From NCBI GenBank assembly GCA_947453285.1, contig CANGGA010000021.1:1-11875 (forward strand): DNA of 11,875 nt. Reading direction: 5' to 3'. Source of the DNA: Microbacteriaceae bacterium. Lineage in GTDB: Bacteria; Actinomycetota; Actinomycetes; Actinomycetales; Microbacteriaceae. The translations under genes were made by a program, and so were the position numbers. Below, one piece after another: positions 7,102 to 11,875 of this stretch; position 1 is the stretch's first letter; each line of letters opens with the position of its first letter. Under the pieces are notes generated by a model. It searched no databases and was not told the DNA's origin. It saw only the letters and a list, made by a program, of their open reading frames with translations.

Positions 7102-7794
7102 ATGGCCTATTTCATCTTGAAAAACCTCATTCTCGGACCGCTGTTGCGACTCATTTTTCGCCCATGGGTTCGCGGAATGGAGAACATTCCAAGCGCCGGT
7201 GCCGCAATTTTGGCCAGCAACCATCTCTCGTTTTCTGATTCGATTTTCTTGCCGTTGCAGTCTCGCCGCCCAGTGGTATTTCTGGCCAAGAGCGAATACT
7301 TCACGGGCAAGGGAATTAAGGGCGCGCTAACCCGTTGGTTCTTCAAGTCGACCGGCCAATTGCCAATTGACCGCAGCGGTGGCAAGGCATCCGAGGCTTC
7401 GCTGAACACCGGTTTGAGTGTTTTGAGCCAGGGCTTCGTGCTTGGCATTTATCCAGAAGGCACTCGCTCGCCAGACGGCAAGCTCTACCGCGGAAGAACT
7501 GGAATCGCTCGCATGGCCCTCGAGTCAAAGGTGCCGGTCATCCCGGTTGCCATGATCGACACCGAAAAAGTTCAACCGATTGGCAAGAGGCTTCCGCGAA
7601 TTCGCCGAGTTGGAATTGTCGTAGGTCAACCGCTCGATTTCTCGAGATTCGACGGCATGGAGGGCGACCGAATTGTCTTGCGAGCCGTCACAGACGAAAT
7701 CATGTATGAATTGGCGAAACTCAGCGGCCAAGAATATGTCGATGCTTATGCATCTTCGGTAAAAGAAAAACGCGCCAAATTGGCTCGTCAGTAA
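7102..7794 (+). CDS. plsC: 1-acyl-sn-glycerol-3-phosphate acyltransferase family protein
   Basis: 230 residues, typical for single-domain PlsC-type acyltransferases. These move an acyl group, usually onto lysophosphatidic acid, to give phosphatidic acid at the inner membrane face. The four family blocks are visible: NHLSFSD with the catalytic His41 and Asp46 (HX4D), PIDRSGG (88-94) with Arg91, YPEGTRSPDG (117-126) and PVIPVAM (145-151). The N-terminus (MAYFILKNLILGPLLRLIF) is hydrophobic and may anchor the protein to the membrane; there is no cleavable signal. The start has AGAGGA (7088-7093) 8 nt upstream. It follows glk by 39 bp and precedes aroG by 15 bp. Actinobacteria carry several paralogues, some acting on glycolipids, so the acceptor is not certain. 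Acyl-CoA from the neighbouring ligase is a plausible donor, but this is inference. Confidence 0.9.
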   Translation: MAYFILKNLILGPLLRLIFRPWVRGMENIPSAGAAILASNHLSFSDSIFLPLQSRRPVVFLAKSEYFTGKGIKGALTRWFFKSTGQLPIDRSGGKASEASLNTGLSVLSQGFVLGIYPEGTRSPDGKLYRGRTGIARMALESKVPVIPVAMIDTEKVQPIGKRLPRIRRVGIVVGQPLDFSRFDGMEGDRIVLRAVTDEIMYELAKLSGQEYVDAYASSVKEKRAKLARQ

Positions 7795-7809
7795 TAGGCA
7801 GGAAAGCAA

Positions 7810-9177
7810 ATGCAAGAAAAAGTTGTTGAAGTTGACCCGGCGGTTCTCGCTGGTCTCGACAACTATAAGAACCTGCCTGCAGTGCAACAGCCGGCCTGGC
7901 CAGATCAGGCTGCGCTAGAAGCAGTGCACCGTGAGCTCTCAGTTCTTCCGCCACTGGTCTTTGCCGGTGAAGTCGACATTCTGCGTTCGCGTCTCGCTCA
8001 GGCCGCATCAGGAAAGGCGTTCTTGCTTCAGGGTGGAGACTGCGCAGAAACTTTCGCCGATGCAACCGCAGATCGCATTCGCAACCGAGTAAAGACAATT
8101 TTGCAGATGGCGCTCGTGCTCACCTATGGCGCTTCAATGCCAATCATCAAGATGGGGCGCATGGCTGGGCAGTTCGCAAAGCCTCGCTCGAGTGACACCG
8201 AGACCCGCGACGGAGTAACACTTCCGGCCTACCGCGGTGACATCATCAACGGTTACGACTTCACCGAGGAATCGCGCAAACCAGATCCAAGACGTGTCTT
8301 GCAGGCATATCACACATCGGCATCGACGTTGAACCTCATCCGTGCGTTCACTCAAGGTGGCTTCGCCGACCTGCGCTCGGTGCACGAGTGGAACAAAGGC
8401 TTTGCAGACAACCCGGCGAACAAGCGCTACCTCGAATTGGCCGGCGAGATTGACCGCGCGATTGCATTCATGTCTGCCTGCGGCGCAGACTTCGAGCAAC
8501 TTCGCACAACCGAGTTCTACACCTCGCACGAAGGGCTCTTGTTCGACTACGAGCGCCCAATGACGCGAATCGACTCGCGCACCGGCACCCCATACATCAC
8601 AAGTGGCCACTTCATTTGGATCGGGGAGCGCACTCGCCAACTTGATCACGCCCATGTCGACTACCTATCTCGTGTACGTAACCCAATCGGCGTAAAGCTT
8701 GGACCAACCACGCAGGTTGCCGACGTCATCGAACTAATCGAAAAACTTGACCCTAATCGCGAGCCTGGTCGACTGACCTTCATCACTCGCATGGGTGCGT
8801 CAAAGATTCGCGAGGAACTGCCGAAGTTGGTCGAGGCGGTGCGTGACAGCGATGCAAACCCGTTATGGATTACCGACCCGATGCACGGCAACGGAATGAC
8901 CACCAAGAACGGCTACAAGTCTCGTCGCTTCGACGACGTCATGGATGAAGTGCGTGGTTTCTTCGAAGTGCACAGAGCGGCCGGAACCTTTCCTGGCGGA
9001 ATTCACATTGAGCTAACCGGTGACGACGTAGCTGAGTGTCTCGGCGGAAGCGAAATGATCGACGAGGCTTCGCTTGAGGAGCGTTACGAAAGTCTTTGCG
9101 ACCCTCGCTTGAATCACATGCAATCGCTTGAGCTTGCGTTCTTGGTTGCCGAGTCGTTGGCAAACGCTAGGCGTTAG
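7810..9177 (+). CDS. aroG: 3-deoxy-7-phosphoheptulonate synthase, class II
   Basis: 455 residues, close to M. tuberculosis AroG (462). It condenses PEP with erythrose-4-phosphate to DAHP, the first step of the shikimate pathway to aromatic amino acids. The class II (plant-like) hallmarks are LLQGGDCAETF (72-82), KMGRMAGQFAKPRS (114-127), LPAYRGDIING (138-148), VKLGPTT (295-301), DPMHGN (356-361) and HIELTGDDVAEC (399-410). All four metal ligands expected from the family are present: Cys78, His359, Glu401 and Asp431. The ATG has AGGA (7800-7803) 6 nt upstream and lies 15 bp after plsC, so the two are probably co-transcribed. Family members in mycobacteria are feedback-inhibited by aromatic amino acids and bind chorismate mutase; no chorismate mutase gene is in this window. 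The stop overlaps that of the opposing kinase gene. Confidence 0.97.
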   Translation: MQEKVVEVDPAVLAGLDNYKNLPAVQQPAWPDQAALEAVHRELSVLPPLVFAGEVDILRSRLAQAASGKAFLLQGGDCAETFADATADRIRNRVKTILQMALVLTYGASMPIIKMGRMAGQFAKPRSSDTETRDGVTLPAYRGDIINGYDFTEESRKPDPRRVLQAYHTSASTLNLIRAFTQGGFADLRSVHEWNKGFADNPANKRYLELAGEIDRAIAFMSACGADFEQLRTTEFYTSHEGLLFDYERPMTRIDSRTGTPYITSGHFIWIGERTRQLDHAHVDYLSRVRNPIGVKLGPTTQVADVIELIEKLDPNREPGRLTFITRMGASKIREELPKLVEAVRDSDANPLWITDPMHGNGMTTKNGYKSRRFDDVMDEVRGFFEVHRAAGTFPGGIHIELTGDDVAECLGGSEMIDEASLEERYESLCDPRLNHMQSLELAFLVAESLANARR

Positions 9178-9198
9178 TGCGAAATCAGCGTGACGCTG
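9163..9198. terminator. Two small hairpins at the aroG/pknL junction
   Basis: AACGC-TAG-GCGTT (9163-9175) ends on the aroG stop, and CAGCG-TGA-CGCTG (9186-9198) follows inside the kinase gene. Each has a 5-bp stem and a 3-nt loop, and neither has a T-run. They are short and may be chance, but they are the only structures available for ending these convergent transcripts locally. Confidence 0.2.
9174..9177. other. Convergent stop-codon overlap TTAG (aroG / pknL)
   Basis: TTAG holds TAG of aroG (9175-9177, + strand) and TAA of the kinase (9176-9174, - strand). It is the same four-base tail-to-tail overlap as at 4210-4213. Confidence 0.95.
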
Positions 9199-11075
9199 TC
9201 GCCAACGTGAAGCTTGGTGCCAACTGAAGCGCTGACCTTCTTGACCTTTGCGATTCCCCAGTTGCTGCTGAGCTGGTTTGTGTCGACAATCACTCTCAAA
9301 CCGAGTGATTCGAGCAAAGTCTTTGATGCGCTAATTGTTTCTCCGACAACTTTCGGCATGACCACGGTGTCTGGACCTTTGGAGACAACGAGATTTACTT
9401 CGCCGCCCTTGCCAAGTGGCTCGGTCAGCGGAACGAGTGAAATTACTTGTCCCTTTGCAATTTTGTTGTCGTATTGCTGGGAGATGTCTTTAACTTTTAG
9501 ACCCGCAATTTGAATCACATTGATTGCAGTTGCCTGATCCATTCCGCCGACAACGGGGATGCTGCCGAGTGAAATTTCTAAATCAATGGCTGAACCTTCT
9601 GCAATCTGACTTCCGTCACTTCCGTCAAATGCATAGACGGTGCCAATTGGTGCCTGGTTGAACCATGAGGTGACCTGACCGACGGTGAACCCGGCCTGCA
9701 AGATTAGTGCAGTTGCTTCAACCAAAGTTTTTGAGGCGAGAGCCGGAGCGCTGACCAGCCTCGGGCCCGTCGAGATTTTTAGTGTGATGTTGCCACCCCA
9801 GAAAATTGCTCCCGGTGCTGGGTCGCTCGATATCACAAGGCCATCCGAGACTGTTTTTGAAGACTCCGCTGCGATGGTGATCTTCGCTTTGAAATCTTGA
9901 AGAGCGGTTACAGCCTCGGCCTTGGTTCTGCTGGTCAGATTAGGCATCAGATGAAAGCCGCCCGGCCCGGCGCTGAACCACCAACCTGCACCCAACCCGA
10001 GGATTACGGCAAGAACGCTTGCGGTAAGAAGCTTTAGTGCGCGATGAGATGCAAACCGCGCGGTCTGGCCCGCTGGTTGCTCATCAAAATTCAGTGCGAC
10101 GGTCTCGTTGCCGGCCAATCCGCTTGCTGGCATGTCGGTTAGCACCTGGGTCTGATCTGCTGAATCATCCAAGTTGTTTAGCAGCCTGGTTTCTCTTAAG
10201 ACAGCCGTTTGGCGAAGTTGCTGAGTTAGCTCGTGCGAAGGCTTGCCGGCCTTGAGGTCGTTTTTAGCTCGAATCAGAATTCGGTGCAATTCGATTGCAT
10301 CGCTCGGGCGATCGCTCGGTTGCTTCGAGGTCGCCCATAAAACGATTTCATCGAGCAACTCTGGAACATTTGCATTAATCGTCGAAGGTGCAGGCACCTC
10401 GCTGTTCGCATGTTGCATCGCTACCTGCACAGCCTGTTCGCCTTGATATGGCTGTCTTCCGGTCAGTAACTCGAAGAGCATGATTCCAGCGGCGTAGATG
10501 TCGCTGCGAGCATCTGCTATTCCGCGGGAAACTAATTCTGGGCTTAGGTAGGCAACCGTGCCGACCACTGCGCCGGTCTGAGTTTGAGCCGAGATTGGAC
10601 GAGCCAACCCGAAGTCGCTCAACTTAACCCGACCGTCATCAGAGAGAAGAACGTTCTCGGGTTTCAAATCGCGATGAAGAATGCCGGCGCCGTGAGCTGC
10701 AGCGAGTGCGGCGATTATTGGTTCGAATACGTCCAGCGCTCGGTTTGGCGTAAGTGCCCCAAAATCGTCTAGGGCTTGTCTAAGCGTTATTCCCGAGACA
10801 TATTCCATAGCGAGAAAAACGATTTCACCGTCTTCGGCCTGGTCGAAAACGTTGACCAGGTTTGGGTGCGACAGCTGGGCAGCAATCTTGGCCTCACGAA
10901 CGAATTTTTCGCGAAAGACTTTGTCGTTGGCCAGGTGTGGGTGAATTATCTTTAGAGCGACTTTGCGATCGAGACGATTATCTTCTGCGATGTAGACGGT
11001 GGCCATGCCGCCGCGAGCAATGAGTTTTTCGATTCGGTACCGCCCGTGAATCAGACGGCCGACCATGTCTGTCAC
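9174..11075 (-). CDS. pknL: Transmembrane Ser/Thr protein kinase with four PASTA repeats
   Basis: 633 residues. Residues 13-270 form a Hanks-type kinase: glycine loop ARGGMATVY (20-28), Lys42 in VALKI, helix-C Glu61, HRDLKPEN (134-141), DFG (154-156), activation loop with Thr165, Thr167 and Thr173, and SPE (178-180). All catalytic residues are present. A juxtamembrane linker of about 75 residues precedes one membrane helix (about 347-368). Four extracellular PASTA repeats follow, at about 374-438, 439-505, 506-569 and 570-633. PASTA domains bind peptidoglycan or muropeptides, so the protein probably reports on the cell wall by phosphorylating cytoplasmic targets. The GTG start has GAGGA (11086-11082) 6 nt upstream; an in-frame ATG at 11066 is the alternative. 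The aroG neighbourhood points to the PknL lineage (PASTA-bearing in Corynebacterium, PASTA-less in M. tuberculosis) rather than PknB, which normally sits with pbpA/rodA. It follows the LysM gene with a 1-nt overlap. Confidence 0.94.
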   Translation of the reverse strand: MTDMVGRLIHGRYRIEKLIARGGMATVYIAEDNRLDRKVALKIIHPHLANDKVFREKFVREAKIAAQLSHPNLVNVFDQAEDGEIVFLAMEYVSGITLRQALDDFGALTPNRALDVFEPIIAALAAAHGAGILHRDLKPENVLLSDDGRVKLSDFGLARPISAQTQTGAVVGTVAYLSPELVSRGIADARSDIYAAGIMLFELLTGRQPYQGEQAVQVAMQHANSEVPAPSTINANVPELLDEIVLWATSKQPSDRPSDAIELHRILIRAKNDLKAGKPSHELTQQLRQTAVLRETRLLNNLDDSADQTQVLTDMPASGLAGNETVALNFDEQPAGQTARFASHRALKLLTASVLAVILGLGAGWWFSAGPGGFHLMPNLTSRTKAEAVTALQDFKAKITIAAESSKTVSDGLVISSDPAPGAIFWGGNITLKISTGPRLVSAPALASKTLVEATALILQAGFTVGQVTSWFNQAPIGTVYAFDGSDGSQIAEGSAIDLEISLGSIPVVGGMDQATAINVIQIAGLKVKDISQQYDNKIAKGQVISLVPLTEPLGKGGEVNLVVSKGPDTVVMPKVVGETISASKTLLESLGLRVIVDTNQLSSNWGIAKVKKVSASVGTKLHVGDSVTLISH

Positions 11076-11086
11076 TAGCTGTCCTC
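11073..11086 (-). promoter_or_regulatory. Translational coupling site: GAGGA and TAGTG stop/start overlap
   Basis: On the - strand GAGGA (11086-11082) precedes TAGTG (11077-11073). The TAG stop of the LysM gene and the GTG start of the kinase share the G at 11075. The kinase ribosome binding site lies inside the last LysM codons, which strongly suggests one mRNA and coupled translation. Confidence 0.75.
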
Positions 11087-11875
11087 AAGCTGATCAAGTT
11101 CGATTAACCAATTCCATGCGCTTGGCTCCCACTTGGCATAAGCGGTCGGGTGAGCCGAAATCTGAACCGATTGTGCGGCTTCAGTCAGGGCAAGTCGCTG
11201 CCAATTTGAGATGTCTAGAAGACCGCGAGTGTCTTGGCTGGTCGGGCTTTTTGAACCCCCAAAGAATGCACGGATGGAGTAATCGGTGTTGAGAATCTGA
11301 GCTTTCGTGCCCCAGTGGGCAGATGGTCGCTGTTGAAACAGCCCAATCGAGTCGCGGTCTCCGAAGGCAATATTGCGAAGGCTTGACTCCTGCATCGCTG
11401 TTGCCAGAGCAATAACGATTCCGTAATCGCCGACCTTGAGCTCTCGGCCGATATTGATGATTTCTTGCGCGTTGACTTTCATTTCGTCGGTTAGGGGAGT
11501 AAGCCGCGGGCAATCGAGAGCGCCATGAGTGCTAGGAATAACGAGTTTCTGGCCGATGTAGATTGTCGAGTTCCAGTTGAGGCCGTTCTCAGATAAGAGC
11601 GCTTGCGGAGTGACGCCGAAAACGGCAGCAAGCTTGCTGATGGATTCTCCGGCTTTGATTTTGTGAAATCCGTGAAAAAGGCAAATTGAAGTCGGTTTGC
11701 CGATTTCGTTTCCGGAAGCCGAACTGGTTGAGCTGTCGTTTCGGGTCGAGTTAGAAGGAATATCTAAAATTTGTCCGACAAAAATCAACGAAGTGTTTGT
11801 GAGTTTGTTTGCCTTGAGCAATGCGCCTAGCGAAACCTTGTGCATCGCGGCGATTTTGGAAAGCGTTTCTCCCGC
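11075..11875 (-). CDS. LysM protein with C-terminal lysozyme-like domain, 5'-truncated
   Basis: The frame stays open to the right edge, so the gene is partial; at least 266 residues are visible. The ATG at 11845 lies inside a LysM repeat and is not the start. LysM 1 begins AGETLSKIAA at the window edge and ends GQILDIPS. A Ser/Thr/Asn-rich linker follows, then LysM 2 (KAGESISKLAAVFGV to GQKLVIPS). LysM repeats bind the GlcNAc of peptidoglycan. The C-terminal ~150 residues carry ATAMQESSLRN, GDRDSIGLFQQRPS, HWGT and, near the end, HPTAYAKWEPSAW. I recognise this as a conserved actinobacterial domain that resembles lytic transglycosylases, with Glu in AMQES as the possible catalytic acid; activity is not established. 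Two Cys residues (codons 11683-11681 and 11512-11510) flank LysM 2. Signal peptide and full repeat number lie beyond the edge. Likely exported and acting on the cell wall, upstream of and coupled to the PASTA kinase. Confidence 0.85.
   Translation of the reverse strand, partial: AGETLSKIAAMHKVSLGALLKANKLTNTSLIFVGQILDIPSNSTRNDSSTSSASGNEIGKPTSICLFHGFHKIKAGESISKLAAVFGVTPQALLSENGLNWNSTIYIGQKLVIPSTHGALDCPRLTPLTDEMKVNAQEIINIGRELKVGDYGIVIALATAMQESSLRNIAFGDRDSIGLFQQRPSAHWGTKAQILNTDYSIRAFFGGSKSPTSQDTRGLLDISNWQRLALTEAAQSVQISAHPTAYAKWEPSAWNWLIELDQLEDS

Noticed and set aside
9200..9219. CGCCAA / TTGGTG stem with 8-nt loop in the kinase 3' end
   Set aside because: It is a six-base stem with a wobble pair and a large loop, no better than expected by chance in coding sequence.
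9174..11075. Naming the kinase PknB
   Set aside because: PknB normally lies with pknA, pbpA, rodA and pstP near the origin. The aroG/plsC/glk neighbourhood fits the PknL lineage better.
11075..11845. ATG at 11845 as the start of the LysM gene
   Set aside because: The frame continues to the window edge and the upstream codons (AGETLSKIAA) complete a LysM repeat, so the true start lies outside.
1..11875. Mobile elements, CRISPR, phage or defence genes, tRNA/rRNA
   Set aside because: No transposase or integrase motifs, no regularly spaced repeats and no gap long enough for RNA genes were seen; codon style is even throughout.

Overview
This is a dense, ordinary-looking block of chromosomal housekeeping genes from an actinobacterium. 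The gene families, the GTG/TTG starts, the moderate GC content and the near absence of intergenic DNA suggest Microbacteriaceae, possibly one of the streamlined freshwater/marine 'Luna'-type lineages. That placement is inferred from gene content and style, not from a marker gene. The longest non-coding stretch is 105 bp. I see no mobile element, CRISPR array, tRNA or rRNA, and no broken gene; the two genes cut by the window edges (pyc on the left, a LysM protein on the right) are simply incomplete.

Left block, + strand: the last two thirds of pyruvate carboxylase (pyc), then a TTG-started ParA/MinD-like ATPase with a long disordered N-terminus, then peptide deformylase (def) 2 bp later. Def meets a long-chain acyl-CoA synthetase (fadD15-like, - strand) tail to tail, with their stop codons overlapping in the tetranucleotide TTAG. 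A 105-bp divergent region separates fadD15 from the middle block. It carries a 13-bp direct repeat at 42-bp spacing and a candidate -10 box.

Middle block, + strand: ROK-family glucokinase (glk), a PlsC-type acyltransferase and class II DAHP synthase (aroG), closely spaced and probably an operon. AroG again meets its right neighbour with a TTAG stop overlap.

Right block, - strand: a LysM protein with a C-terminal, probably lysozyme-like domain runs into a membrane Ser/Thr kinase with four PASTA repeats. The junction is TAGTG (1-nt overlap). This looks like a peptidoglycan-sensing and cell-wall unit.

The order fadD15 / glk / plsC / aroG / pknL matches, from memory, a neighbourhood conserved across Actinobacteria (M. 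tuberculosis pknL-aroG-fadD15 region, C. glutamicum glk-plsC-aroG-pknL, Streptomyces glkA-aroH-pkaF region). Pyc, glucokinase and DAHP synthase all act around glucose, PEP and pyruvate. I did not find a clearly new biological system. The points most worth a second look are the orphan ParA-like ATPase, the LysM/PASTA-kinase pair, the repeated TTAG convergent architecture with hairpins inside coding sequence, and the repeats between fadD15 and glk.
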